DNA of 14,347 bases from Tessaracoccus flavescens (GTDB taxonomy: Bacteria > Actinomycetota > Actinomycetes > Propionibacteriales > Propionibacteriaceae), in NCBI GenBank assembly GCA_020741375.1, contig DYZF01000123.1, forward strand, positions 1 through 14,347. Reading direction: 5' to 3'. This document shows positions 1 through 6,837 of this stretch, one piece after another. The stretch's first letter is position 1; each line of letters starts with the position of its first letter. Under the pieces are notes generated by a model that worked only from the letters and a program-made list of their open reading frames with translations, was not told the origin of the DNA and made no database searches. Made by a program: the position numbers and the translations under genes.

Positions 1-6
1 CCACGG

Positions 7-36
7 TTGGCTGCGCAGCCCCACCGGGGAGACAAT
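7..36 (+). promoter_or_regulatory. Probable leaderless promoter of ilvA
   Basis: TTGGCT at 7-12 and GACAAT at 31-36 are separated by 18 bases. The -10-like box ends six bases before the GTG start at 43, so transcription would begin at or next to the start codon. The match to consensus is partial; support comes mostly from the same layout at other genes in the window. Confidence 0.45.
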
Positions 37-42
37 GGGCGG

Positions 43-1311
43 GTGACTACCATTCAGGACCTCGCAGCGCAGATCCCCGACGCCGCCACCCGGCTCTCAG
101 CCATCGTGCATCGCACGCCGGTGCAGCTGAACCGGCGGCTCTCTGACGCCACCGGGTCCGACGTGTGGCTGAAGCGCGAGGATCTGCAGCCCGTGCGCTC
201 CTACAAGCTGCGCGGCGCCTACAACCTCATGGCCCAACTCTCCGACGACGAGCGGGCCAAGGGCGTCGTGTGCGCCTCCGCCGGCAACCACGGCCAGGGC
301 GTGGCCTACTCGGCCGCGGCGCTGGGGATCCACGCCACCGTCGTGGTCCCGCACACCACACCGCGGCAGAAGCGCGAGCGGATCATGGCGATCGGGCGCG
401 GCCACGTGGAGCTGTTGCTGCACGGCAGCACCTACGACGAAGCCTCGGATCGGGCCTCCACTCTCGCCTCCGAGACCGGCATGACCTTGGTGCCGGCCTT
501 CAACGACGAGCGCACCGCCGCCGGCCAAGCCACCCTCCTGGTTGAGGCCTTCGACCAGCTTGGCTTCGTCCCCGACGTCGTGATCCTCCCCGTCGGCGGC
601 GGCGGTCTCATCGCCGGCTGCAGCGCGTGGCTGCGCGCCAACCACCCCGGCGTGCGCATCATCGGCGTGGAGCCCGAAGGCGCCCCGTGCATGGCAGCCG
701 CCATCTCCGCCGGGCGTCCCATCGCCCTCACAGACATCGACACGTTCGTCGACGGCGCCGCCGTCAGCAAGACCGGCGACATGCCCTTCAACGTCGTGCG
801 CGAAGCTCGGATCGAGCTGGCCCGGGTACCCGAGGGCCAGATCTGCTCCGAGATGCTCGACATGTACCAAACCGACGGCATCATCGCCGAGCCCGCCGGG
901 GCTCTGGCTTCCGCGGCACTCCCCACGGGCGGCGTCGGGCAGCGGGTGCAGATCCCGGGCGGCTCCACCGTGCTGGCCGTCGTCAGCGGCGGCAACAACG
1001 ACGTGGCGCGCTACGCCGAGGTGGTGGAGCGTTCGCTGATCCATGAGGGCCGCAAGCGCTACTTCCTGGTGGATTTCCCCCAGCAGCCGGGGGCCCTGCG
1101 CTCGTTCCTCGATTCAGTACTCGGCCCCGACGACGACATCACGTACTTCGAGTATGTGAAGCGCAGCAGCAAGGAGACCGGCCCCGCCCTGGTGGGCGTG
1201 GAGCTCGGCAATGCGGGCGATTACCGGTTCTTGATGGACCGGGTGCAGGAATCGGGCATGAAGGTGGAGGAAGTCACCTACGACAGCCCGTTCTTCCGCT
1301 TCCTGATCTAG
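43..1311 (+). CDS. ilvA: Threonine ammonia-lyase (threonine dehydratase), biosynthetic
   Basis: A PLP-dependent enzyme that deaminates threonine to 2-oxobutanoate, the first committed step of isoleucine synthesis in the cytosol. Visible are the PLP-lysine motif VRSYKLRGAYN (Lys about residue 55), the substrate loop SAGNHGQG, the phosphate-binding glycine loop PVGGGGLIAG, and SGGNND near residue 315. The last 80 or so residues, beginning RYFLVDFPQQPGALRSF, look like a single ACT-like regulatory domain, so feedback control by isoleucine is expected by family. At 422 residues it has the usual length of the one-ACT form. I prefer GTG at 43 over the in-frame TTG at 7 because GACAAT at 31-36 would be a -10 box six bases before that GTG and the protein then begins MTTIQDLAAQ. 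It converges on ispH with only four bases between the stops. Confidence 0.93.
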   Translation: MTTIQDLAAQIPDAATRLSAIVHRTPVQLNRRLSDATGSDVWLKREDLQPVRSYKLRGAYNLMAQLSDDERAKGVVCASAGNHGQGVAYSAAALGIHATVVVPHTTPRQKRERIMAIGRGHVELLLHGSTYDEASDRASTLASETGMTLVPAFNDERTAAGQATLLVEAFDQLGFVPDVVILPVGGGGLIAGCSAWLRANHPGVRIIGVEPEGAPCMAAAISAGRPIALTDIDTFVDGAAVSKTGDMPFNVVREARIELARVPEGQICSEMLDMYQTDGIIAEPAGALASAALPTGGVGQRVQIPGGSTVLAVVSGGNNDVARYAEVVERSLIHEGRKRYFLVDFPQQPGALRSFLDSVLGPDDDITYFEYVKRSSKETGPALVGVELGNAGDYRFLMDRVQESGMKVEEVTYDSPFFRFLI

Positions 1312-1315
1312 CGCG

Positions 1316-2290
1316 TCAGTGCTTGACGGCGTTGCGCAGGTCCTTGCGCAGCTCCGGCGGCAGCGCGAACTGCAGGGTCTCCTCGGTGAGCCGCTCTTCG
1401 ACGGCGGCCGGGTAGCCCTTGGATTCGAGGTAGTGCAGCACGCCCTGAACGAGGTCGTCGGGCACGGAGGCGCCGGACGTGACACCCACAGTCTCCACGC
1501 CATCGAGCCAGGCGTCGTTGATCTCCGACGCATTGTCCACCCGGTACGACGCCTTGGCGCCCGCTTCCAGTGCCACCTCAACGAGGCGGACCGAGTTGGA
1601 AGAGTTCTGCGAACCCACCACGATCATCAGATCGCAGCCCGCGGACGCGATCTGCTTGACGGCCAGCTGACGGTTCTGCGTCGCGTAACAGATGTCGTCC
1701 GACGGCGGATCCATCAGCAGCGGGAACTTCTGCCGCAGCCGCGACACCGTCTCCATCGTCTCGTCCACCGACAGCGTGGTCTGGCTCAGCCACGCGACGT
1801 TGGTTCCCTCGGGAATCTCCAGATCGTCGACGTCCGACGGCGACTGCACGAGAGTGGTGCGCTCCGGAGCCTCACCCATGGTGCCCTCAACCTCTTCGTG
1901 ACCGGCGTGGCCGATCAGCAGGATCTGCTTGTCCTCGGCGGCGAAGCGCTTGGCCTCGTGGTGCACCTTGGTGACGAGCGGGCAGGTGGCGTCGATGGTT
2001 TTGAGGGAGCGTTCCTTGGCCTCTGCGTGGACGGCCGGCGAGACGCCGTGGGCGGAGAAGACGACGGTGGCGCCCACCGGCACCTCGTCGAGTTCCTCAA
2101 CGAAGATCGCCCCACGCTGCTCCAGATCCTCCACCACATGCTTGTTGTGGACAATCTGCTTGCGCACGTAGACGGGCGGGCCATACAGGTCTAGAGCCTT
2201 CTCGACGGTGACGACGGCGCGATCGACACCCGCGCAGTAACCGCGGGGGGCTGCAACGACGACACGCTTTGAACTCTCGGTGACACTCAT
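1316..2290 (-). CDS. ispH: 4-hydroxy-3-methylbut-2-enyl diphosphate reductase
   Basis: The last enzyme of the MEP pathway, an iron-sulfur protein that reduces HMBPP to IPP and DMAPP. The three cluster cysteines are visible: Cys19 in [12 protein letters not shown], Cys103 in [11 protein letters not shown] and Cys201 in [11 protein letters not shown]. Family active-site motifs [33 protein letters not shown] and [11 protein letters not shown] are intact. The 324-residue length is normal. The N-terminus is short before the first motif, which supports ATG at 2290. It diverges from the unit beginning at 2332, and its stop lies four bases from the ilvA stop. Its product IPP is a substrate of the cis-prenyltransferase encoded 3 kb away, although the two genes do not share an operon. 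Mycobacterium tuberculosis lytB2 (Rv1110) is the expected orthologue. Confidence 0.97.
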   Translation of the reverse strand: MSVTESSKRVVVAAPRGYCAGVDRAVVTVEKALDLYGPPVYVRKQIVHNKHVVEDLEQRGAIFVEELDEVPVGATVVFSAHGVSPAVHAEAKERSLKTIDATCPLVTKVHHEAKRFAAEDKQILLIGHAGHEEVEGTMGEAPERTTLVQSPSDVDDLEIPEGTNVAWLSQTTLSVDETMETVSRLRQKFPLLMDPPSDDICYATQNRQLAVKQIASAGCDLMIVVGSQNSSNSVRLVEVALEAGAKASYRVDNASEINDAWLDGVETVGVTSGASVPDDLVQGVLHYLESKGYPAAVEERLTEETLQFALPPELRKDLRNAVKH

Positions 2291-2297
2291 GGCTCCC

Positions 2298-2303
2298 AGT
2301 CTA
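2298..2303 (-). promoter_or_regulatory. -10 box of ispH, leaderless layout
   Basis: On the minus strand TAGACT lies seven bases before the ispH ATG, which places the transcript start at the start codon. No good -35 hexamer is seen. It lies back to back with the -10 box of the divergent gene, with only 16 bases between the two hexamers. Confidence 0.5.
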
Positions 2304-2319
2304 GGTGGACGAGCCCGGG

Positions 2320-2325
2320 TACCCT
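2320..2325 (+). promoter_or_regulatory. -10 box of the 2332 transcription unit, leaderless layout
   Basis: TACCCT lies six bases before ATG at 2332. Its -35 zone would fall on the ispH -10 box, so polymerase probably cannot occupy both promoters at once. No clear -35 hexamer is seen. Confidence 0.5.
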
Positions 2326-2331
2326 AGCCGC

Positions 2332-3081
2332 ATGCAATCCCCACAGCTTCACGCCGTCGGCTTCGACTTCCCCTCTCTCGACGATTTGGTCAAGGCGGCC
2401 TTCGGGGCAGGGGTGCGCGGCATCGAGACCGCTCCCGGCTTCGATCTGGTGGGAACCTACTCAGACCCAAGCGGCGCCCGCGTCGTCTTCATCAAGCGCT
2501 CCGGCGAGTCGGTCGCGACCGCTGCCGGCCTGAGCTCCACCGTCACCCACCGAGCCCAAGTGGTTCGCCTCGCGGACCAACTGGCCCGGATCGCCATCTA
2601 CAACGCCGACGACGGCGAACTCGACGCGCAGTTCCTGGCGCTCGTGGACGATCCGGTGGCCTACCCGCCGCAGGAGCCGGGTGGCGACACCAAGTACGTC
2701 GCCGTCGAGAACCTCCAACTGGCAGCCCTGGCCCTCGATGTGAAGGTGTTCGACAACGTCGCCGTCTTCGAGGAGTCCCCCGCCGCCCAGCCGACGGCGC
2801 AGGTGCGGATCCCCGCAGACGCGCTGATCAGCCCCGGGCTCATGGCGCTGGAAGCCGGGTCGATCCAGATCGCCGAAGCTTCCCCCACCCTGCTCATGGG
2901 CATCATCGTCGAGAGCGTCGAGGTACGGAAGAACGAGCTGAGCGGGCAGGAGTTCCAGTACGTCGTGGGCGAATCCGCGGTCAAGATTGCCGCAGCCATC
3001 CCGATGAAGCATCCCGTGCAGCCCGGCAACGTCATCCACGGCGCGTTCTACGCCAGCGCCACGAGCGGCACATGGGACTAA
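2332..3081 (+). CDS. Conserved actinobacterial protein of unknown function, in the xseA-xseB unit
   Basis: I do not recognise a domain in this 249-residue protein. It has no signal peptide and no membrane segment, and looks cytosolic, with mixed alpha/beta character. The N-terminal part contains FPSLDDLVKAAFGAGVRGIE, then a beta-rich stretch, a long central region rich in Ala, Val and Asp, and a C-terminus with VVGESAVKIAAAIP. The ATG at 2332 is chosen over the upstream in-frame start at 2305 because a -10 box sits six bases before it. The stop overlaps the xseA start by ten bases, so the two are probably translationally coupled. Its position between ispH and xseA matches Rv1109c in M. tuberculosis, a conserved protein; I infer positional equivalence only. 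Context suggests co-expression with exonuclease VII but does not prove a role in repair. Confidence 0.85.
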   Translation: MQSPQLHAVGFDFPSLDDLVKAAFGAGVRGIETAPGFDLVGTYSDPSGARVVFIKRSGESVATAAGLSSTVTHRAQVVRLADQLARIAIYNADDGELDAQFLALVDDPVAYPPQEPGGDTKYVAVENLQLAALALDVKVFDNVAVFEESPAAQPTAQVRIPADALISPGLMALEAGSIQIAEASPTLLMGIIVESVEVRKNELSGQEFQYVVGESAVKIAAAIPMKHPVQPGNVIHGAFYASATSGTWD

Positions 3082-4310
3082 CGTCCTCGGCGCAGGAGCC
3101 GCAGCCGCTCGGCCGCATCATCATGGCGGTCAAGGGTTGGACCGACCGCCTCGGCGAGGTGTGGGTTGATGCGCAGGTGGTGGAGATCAAACGCCGCAGC
3201 GGCCCCACCCAATTCCTGACGCTGCGCGACCGCACTGCAGACATGTCGGCCACCGCGACGGTCAGCGCCTTCGTGCTCGACGCCGCCGGCCCGCTGCCTG
3301 AGGGGTCGCGGGTGACGGCCCGGGTCCGTGCTCGGGTGTTCGAGCGCTCCACCCAGCTCTCCTTCGAGGTGTTGGAACTGCAGGTGGCCGGCGAGGGCAA
3401 GCTGCTGGCGCAAATTGAGAACTTGAAGCGCAAGCTGCAGGCCGAGGGCCTGTTCGACACCCACCGCAAGAAGCGCCTGCCGCTGCTACCCCGCGCCATC
3501 GGCTTGGTGACGGCCAAGGATTCCGACGCCGAGCGCGACGTGCACACCACCGTCTGGCGACGCTGGCCCGCGGCGGTCATCAAGACTCGTCACGCCGTCG
3601 TCCAGGGGCCGCACTCCGCCGAGTCCGTCATGGTGGCGTTGGCCGCCCTCGATTCGGATCCCGAGGTGGACGTCATCATCATCGCCCGTGGCGGTGGGGC
3701 GCTGGAGCATCTCCTGTCCTTCTCCGACGAAGGGCTCGTGCGCGCGGTTGCGGCCGCGACGACGCCCGTGGTCAGCGCCATCGGGCACGAGCGCGATACG
3801 CCGATCCTCGATCTCGTGGCCGACGTCCGAGCGTCCACGCCGACTGATGCCGCCAAGCACGTCGTGCCCGATCACGCGCAGGAGCTCGCGGTGGTGACAG
3901 AGGGCCGACGGCGCCTCCACCAGGCCCTCGACGCCAAGCTCGCAGACCTGCAGCGCTACCTCGACCAACTCCGCAGCCGCCCGGTCTTGGTGGACCCCAC
4001 CAGCGCGTTCGCCGCGCACTACGACCGGCTCAGCCTGCTGCGCCACCAACTCGATGCCGCCGTCGACCGACGCCTCCGCACCGAAGAGTCAGATCTCCGG
4101 GCCGCCGTCTCCTCCATCCGCGCGCTCTCCCCGAAGCGGACGCTGGAACGCGGCTACGCCGTCCTCGTCGACGACGAGCACTCATCCGTATCCTCCGTCG
4201 GCGACACGACGGCCGGCGCCCGGATCCACGCCTACCTCGCCGACGGCCAACTCGACCTCGACGTGGTCGCCACCACCCCTCGACACCCACAAGGAGCACA
4301 CGATGGCTGA
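3072..4310 (+). CDS. xseA: Exodeoxyribonuclease VII large subunit
   Basis: The catalytic subunit of exonuclease VII, which degrades single-stranded DNA from both ends to short oligonucleotides and acts in mismatch repair and in clearing damaged DNA. The N-terminal 110 residues form the OB-fold nucleic-acid-binding domain (KGWTDRLGEVWVDAQV to FEVLELQVAGEG). The catalytic core follows: LPRAIGLVTAKDSDAERD, then ARGGGALEHLLSFSDE, PVVSAIGHERDTPILDLVADVRASTPTDAAK in pieces typical of the family, then a helical coiled stretch and the C-terminal SPKRTLERGYAVL motif. The 412-residue length is normal. ATG at 3072 overlaps the preceding stop and lacks a clear ribosome-binding site, so coupling is likely. 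The xseB start lies inside its last codons. Confidence 0.96.
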   Translation: MGLTSSAQEPQPLGRIIMAVKGWTDRLGEVWVDAQVVEIKRRSGPTQFLTLRDRTADMSATATVSAFVLDAAGPLPEGSRVTARVRARVFERSTQLSFEVLELQVAGEGKLLAQIENLKRKLQAEGLFDTHRKKRLPLLPRAIGLVTAKDSDAERDVHTTVWRRWPAAVIKTRHAVVQGPHSAESVMVALAALDSDPEVDVIIIARGGGALEHLLSFSDEGLVRAVAAATTPVVSAIGHERDTPILDLVADVRASTPTDAAKHVVPDHAQELAVVTEGRRRLHQALDAKLADLQRYLDQLRSRPVLVDPTSAFAAHYDRLSLLRHQLDAAVDRRLRTEESDLRAAVSSIRALSPKRTLERGYAVLVDDEHSSVSSVGDTTAGARIHAYLADGQLDLDVVATTPRHPQGAHDG

Positions 4311-4515
4311 GCAGGAACTGACCTACGAGCAGGCCCGCGACGAACTTGTGGCCGTGGTGCGCCAACTCGAATCCGGCGGTGTGTCCCTGGCGGACTCGAT
4401 GGAGCTGTGGCAGCGCGGCGAGAAGCTGGCGCAGTTGTGCCAGGAGTTCCTCGACGGCGCCAAGGCGAAGGTGGCGCAGTCGCGTCATGCGGCAGAGAGC
4501 GACGACGCCGAGTAG
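4303..4515 (+). CDS. xseB: Exodeoxyribonuclease VII small subunit
   Basis: A 70-residue helical protein that binds the coiled region of XseA to make active exonuclease VII. It starts with LTYEQARDELVAVVRQLESG, continues with the family motif SLADSMELWQRGEKLAQLCQEFLDGAK, and ends in an acidic tail. ATG at 4303 has a strong ribosome-binding site, AAGGAG at 4291-4296 with six bases of spacing, and the gene overlaps the xseA stop by eight bases. The reading frame is open upstream to 4054 but that extension runs through xseA in another frame and is not real. Its stop faces that of the DUF4245 gene with three bases between; no terminator hairpin lies in the junction. Confidence 0.95.
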   Translation: MAEQELTYEQARDELVAVVRQLESGGVSLADSMELWQRGEKLAQLCQEFLDGAKAKVAQSRHAAESDDAE

Positions 4516-4518
4516 CCG

Positions 4519-5091
4519 CTACGCCCCCGGTGCCACCTCGACCAGCGACGAGGTGAACGCCTCGAGCGTCGCGAAGTCCGTATCAGCGGTCACGATCGAC
4601 GCGACCTCGCCGTCGACGTGTACCAGCGAGCGGGTGCGCTCGTCCGGGCTCTCGTACCGGTCCCAGCTCCGGCCGGCCAGGTCGGCTTGGCCGTCGAGCT
4701 TCTTGCCCTCGCGCGTGGTGGAACGGATGAACTCCGCCGCCCCGGCGTCGCGTTGCTGGATCCCGAAGTAGGTCTCGTCGGGCGACAGGTAACCCAGCTG
4801 CCACGAGTTGGCCGAGGCCGGCTCTGCCGTGATCCACGGCTCGCCTGTCTTCGCCCACGCGACGCGGATCGGGCGCCAGTCGTCGCCCAAGGCCTCAGCC
4901 CGCAGCAGCGGGTAGGGGGTTTCGGCGGTGGCGCGCTTCAGTGTGCCGTCGACGTCGACGGTGGCGGGCTTCGAATCGTCGCCCATCGTGAAGAACCACA
5001 CAATGAGCAGGACCGGCACCATGATCACCGCCATCGAGATGATCATGTCTCGGGAGCGTGCGTTGGGGTTTCGGCCAGCCATGCGAGCCAT
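4519..5091 (-). CDS. DUF4245 family single-pass membrane protein
   Basis: A 190-residue protein with a short basic N-terminus (RNPNARSRD), one hydrophobic segment at about residues 17-36 (IISMAVIMVPVLLIVWFFTM) and a 150-residue external domain. The external part has the features I associate with DUF4245: PYPLLRAEALGDDWRPIRVAW, a central WQLGYLSPDETYFGIQQ, and a C-terminal region ending ATLEAFTSSLVEVAP. The function of this family is not known. The start could be ATG at 5091 or the ATG at 5082 (MAGRNPNAR), neither with a strong ribosome-binding site. It lies 30 bases downstream of the cis-prenyltransferase gene and is probably its operon partner. An equivalent (Rv1100, from memory) is present in the same neighbourhood in M. 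tuberculosis. Confidence 0.85.
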   Translation of the reverse strand: MARMAGRNPNARSRDMIISMAVIMVPVLLIVWFFTMGDDSKPATVDVDGTLKRATAETPYPLLRAEALGDDWRPIRVAWAKTGEPWITAEPASANSWQLGYLSPDETYFGIQQRDAGAAEFIRSTTREGKKLDGQADLAGRSWDRYESPDERTRSLVHVDGEVASIVTADTDFATLEAFTSSLVEVAPGA

Positions 5092-5099
5092 CGTCCCAT

Positions 5100-5114
5100 C
5101 CCGGCCAAGCCGGG
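5100..5114 (-). other. Small intergenic stem-loop between uppS and the DUF4245 gene
   Basis: On the minus strand CCCGGC and GCCGGG pair as a six-base stem with a three-base TTG loop, inside the 30-base gap. No T-run follows, so it is not a convincing terminator. Being directly upstream of the DUF4245 start, it could affect mRNA processing or translation, which is speculation. Confidence 0.4.
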
Positions 5115-5121
5115 CACAAAA

Positions 5122-5922
5122 CTAGCGGCCGAAGCGCCGTTCTCGCTGCGTGTAGGCGCGCAGCGCGCGGAGGAAGTCGGTGCGCCGGAAATCCGGCCAC
5201 AGCGCCTCGCAGAAGTAGAACTCACTGTGGGCCGACTGCCACAGCAGGAAGCCGGACAGACGCTGCTCGCCGGAGGTGCGGATGATCAGATCCGGGTCCG
5301 GCTGGCCCTTCGTGTAGAGGTGCTCCGAAATCTGGTCGATCTCGAGGGTTTGCGCCACATCCTCGAGCGACGCCCCCTGCGACGCGCGCTCGGCCAGGAG
5401 TGAGCGCACGGCATCGCGCAGTTCGTGGCGGCCGCCGTAGGCGATCGCGACGTTGACGTGCATCCCGTCGATCTCCGCCGTCGAATCCGACGCAGCGCGC
5501 AGCGAGGCGGCCATCTCGTCGGGAAGCAGTTCCAGCGCGCCGACGGCTTGGACCCGCCAGCGCTTGGTGGCGGCGAGTTCCTGAACCAATTCGTCGATGA
5601 CACCCAGAAGAGGGGCGAGCTCATCGTCGGACGACCGGCTCAGGTTGTCGGTGCTGAGCACCCACAACGTGATCACCTGAAGGTCGGCCTCGTCGCACCA
5701 CTCGACGAACTCCATCAGCTTCGCCGCTCCGGCCCGGTAGCCGGCCACCAGCGGCTCCCCCGGCGCGTTCATCCGAGCCCAGCGCCGATTGCCATCGGCC
5801 AGCACGGCGACGTGCTTGGGCAGGCTCTCCTTGTCGAGGCCGCCGAGGACCTGGTTTTCGTACGTGAGGTACAACCACTGCGGCGGCCACCACTTATCCA
5901 TGAAGCGACGCAGCGGAGACAT
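5122..5922 (-). CDS. uppS: Isoprenyl transferase, likely short-chain Z-isoprenyl diphosphate synthase
   Basis: A cis-prenyltransferase that condenses IPP with an allylic diphosphate. The pyrophosphate-binding motif is HVAVLADGNRRWAR, with the catalytic Asp at residue 43. Other family parts are LSTDNLSR (about 89), NVAIAYGGRHEL (157-168) and RTSGEQRLSGFLLWQ with SEFYF (215-237). The DGNRRW form, rather than DGNGRW, and the sequence GQPDPDLIIRTSGEQRLSGFLLWQ in parts resemble M. tuberculosis Rv1086, which makes Z,E-farnesyl diphosphate, more than the decaprenyl enzyme Rv2361c. I therefore expect a short product that feeds longer polyprenyl phosphate synthesis, but product length is inferred. The 266-residue length fits. 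ATG at 5922 is preceded by a -10 box seven bases away. It diverges from trhA, the same pairing as Rv1086 and Rv1085c. Confidence 0.92.
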   Translation of the reverse strand: MSPLRRFMDKWWPPQWLYLTYENQVLGGLDKESLPKHVAVLADGNRRWARMNAPGEPLVAGYRAGAAKLMEFVEWCDEADLQVITLWVLSTDNLSRSSDDELAPLLGVIDELVQELAATKRWRVQAVGALELLPDEMAASLRAASDSTAEIDGMHVNVAIAYGGRHELRDAVRSLLAERASQGASLEDVAQTLEIDQISEHLYTKGQPDPDLIIRTSGEQRLSGFLLWQSAHSEFYFCEALWPDFRRTDFLRALRAYTQRERRFGR

Positions 5923-5929
5923 GGGACAG

Positions 5930-5935
5930 AGATTA
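5930..5935 (-). promoter_or_regulatory. -10 box of the uppS unit, leaderless layout
   Basis: Minus-strand TAATCT, five of six bases of the consensus, lies seven bases before the uppS ATG. The -35 zone would be near 5953-5958, inside the spacer of the divergent trhA promoter, and has no recognisable hexamer. Confidence 0.6.
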
Positions 5936-5944
5936 CCGTTCGCT

Positions 5945-5972
5945 TTGACAATGCACGCCGAACAGGTAACCT
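5945..5972 (+). promoter_or_regulatory. Promoter of trhA with consensus -35 box
   Basis: TTGACA at 5945-5950 is a perfect -35 hexamer. TAACCT at 5967-5972 follows after 16 bases and fits the TANNNT -10 pattern. The predicted transcript start is near 5979, which gives trhA a leader of about 28 bases, unlike most other unit-leading genes here. The -10 box overlaps the left arm of the palindrome at 5969-6001. Confidence 0.65.
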
Positions 5973-6001
5973 ACGGTTGCGTAAGTTACGGAAGCGTAGG
6001 T
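5969..6001 (+). promoter_or_regulatory. Operator-like 33-bp palindrome over the trhA promoter
   Basis: Centred on G5985, 14 of 16 base pairs are symmetric: outer arms ACCTACG and CGTAGGT, inner arms CGTAA and TTACG, mismatches only at 5976/5994 and 5979/5991. It can also be read as two tandem copies of TACG-N4-CGTA, at 5972-5983 and 5987-5998, with centres 15 bp apart. This is what a pair of dimers of a TetR-type repressor would bind. It covers the end of the -10 box and the expected start of transcription, so repression is the simplest role. No TetR-family gene lies in the window. Confidence 0.7.
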
Positions 6002-6006
6002 ACAAG

Positions 6007-6708
6007 ATGACCGTCACCCACCCCGGAATGTCACCCGAGGCCGAATCACCGTTCGGCAACGAGCCGGCGCCGCTCAAGCCCAAGCTGCGCGGCTGGCTCC
6101 ACCTGGGGATGGCGCCGCTGGTGTTCATCGCGGGTCTGGTGTTCACGATCTTCGCCCCCACCCTGCTCGGCCGGATCGGCTGCGGCGTGTACACGCTGGC
6201 CGCCGTCCAGTTGTTCGGCACCAGCGCCGCCTACCACCGCGGCAACTGGTCCCAGAAGACCAATGCCGTCTTCCGCAGGATCGACCACTCGAACATCTTC
6301 GTGTTCATCGCCGGCACCTACACCCCGCTCACCCTGACGCTCCTTGAGGGTAGGGCCCGCTGGACGCTGCTGATCCTGATCTGGAGCATCGCCGTCGTGG
6401 GCGTGGCCTTCCGCCTCCTGTGGCTGGGTGCGCCACGCTGGCTCTACACGATGCTCTACATCGCGATGGGCTGGGCCGCCGTCGGCTGGCTCGGGCAGTT
6501 CTGGCAGGCCGGAGGGCCGGCCACCGTGATCCTGATCATCCTCGGCGGCCTGGTGTACACGTTGGGTGCCGTTGCGTACGCGACGAAGCGCCCGGCGCTG
6601 TCGCCCAAGTGGTTCGGCTTCCACGAGGTGTTCCACTCGGCCACCATCATCGCCGCCCTCCTGCACGCGATCGCGATCGGCCTGGCCGTCTTTCAGGTGA
6701 ACATCTAG
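6007..6708 (+). CDS. trhA: Hemolysin III / PAQR family seven-helix membrane protein
   Basis: A 233-residue integral membrane protein of the hemolysin III branch of the PAQR superfamily. After a hydrophilic N-terminus of about 30 residues there are about seven hydrophobic segments. The putative metal-site motifs are present: SAAYHRGNW near residue 75, RIDHSNIFVFIAGTYTPL near 95, and HEVFHSATIIAALLHAIAI near the end (HxxxH). Family members have been linked to membrane-energy homeostasis; the historic hemolysin name does not imply a toxin here. The reading frame is open upstream to 5425, through uppS, and that extension is rejected because the promoter and operator lie just before ATG 6007. No strong ribosome-binding site is seen. 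It is divergent from uppS, as Rv1085c is from Rv1086. Confidence 0.92.
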   Translation: MTVTHPGMSPEAESPFGNEPAPLKPKLRGWLHLGMAPLVFIAGLVFTIFAPTLLGRIGCGVYTLAAVQLFGTSAAYHRGNWSQKTNAVFRRIDHSNIFVFIAGTYTPLTLTLLEGRARWTLLILIWSIAVVGVAFRLLWLGAPRWLYTMLYIAMGWAAVGWLGQFWQAGGPATVILIILGGLVYTLGAVAYATKRPALSPKWFGFHEVFHSATIIAALLHAIAIGLAVFQVNI

Positions 6709-6752
6709 TTACATCCTTGTCATTCCCTCTTCCCGTGGGCCCGATCCCGGGT

Positions 6753-6758
6753 TAGAGT
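6753..6758 (+). promoter_or_regulatory. Possible -10 box of the phoH leader
   Basis: TAGAGT lies six bases before the ATG at 6765 of a 12-codon ORF, in the same spacing as the leaderless genes. No -35 hexamer is at the right distance; TTGTCA at 6717-6722 is 30 bases upstream, too far. The stretch from 6709 to 6752 shows nothing else I can name. Confidence 0.4.
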
Positions 6759-6764
6759 CGCCGC

Positions 6765-6803
6765 ATGGAGAGACGCTCCATCGAAGGAACACCGGTCCCC
6801 TGA
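6765..6803 (+). CDS. Possible 12-residue leader peptide upstream of phoH
   Basis: ATG at 6765 opens a frame encoding MERRSIEGTPVP and stopping at TGA 6801-6803, 51 bases before the phoH start. A -10-like box six bases upstream would make it leaderless, and the ATG-containing transcript start would then be the start of the phoH mRNA. The stop codon falls exactly at the beginning of the loop of the first leader hairpin. The reading frame is very short, so chance is a serious alternative. M. tuberculosis phoH2 is also preceded by a small gene (phoAT); no sequence similarity is claimed. Confidence 0.35.
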   Translation: MERRSIEGTPVP

Positions 6804-6837
6804 CCTAGCTCGGGGACCGAGCGCGGAGCGCGGCCCC
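6793..6837 (+). promoter_or_regulatory. phoH leader with two competing hairpins
   Basis: Hairpin one pairs CGGTCCCC (6793-6800) with GGGGACCG (6812-6819), eight perfect pairs around an 11-base loop. Hairpin two uses the same GGGGACC segment: GGGG (6812-6815) with CCCC (6834-6837), CC (6817-6818) with GG (6832-6833), and GCGC (6821-6824) with GCGC (6828-6831). Both cannot form together. The second ends four bases before the ribosome-binding site AAGGGAG (6842-6848). This suggests an attenuation-like or translational switch; no ligand or protein is implied by the sequence. Confidence 0.45.

Noticed and set aside
7..42. Upstream TTG start for ilvA
   Set aside because: The GTG at 43 is directly preceded by a -10-like box and gives the normal N-terminus; the added 12 residues show nothing conserved.
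5425..6006. N-terminal extension of trhA by 194 residues
   Set aside because: It would run antisense through uppS and across the promoter and operator; family proteins begin close to the chosen ATG.
6717..6722. TTGTCA as the -35 box of the phoH leader
   Set aside because: It is 30 bases from the -10-like TAGAGT, too far, and no -10 hexamer lies 16-18 bases after it.
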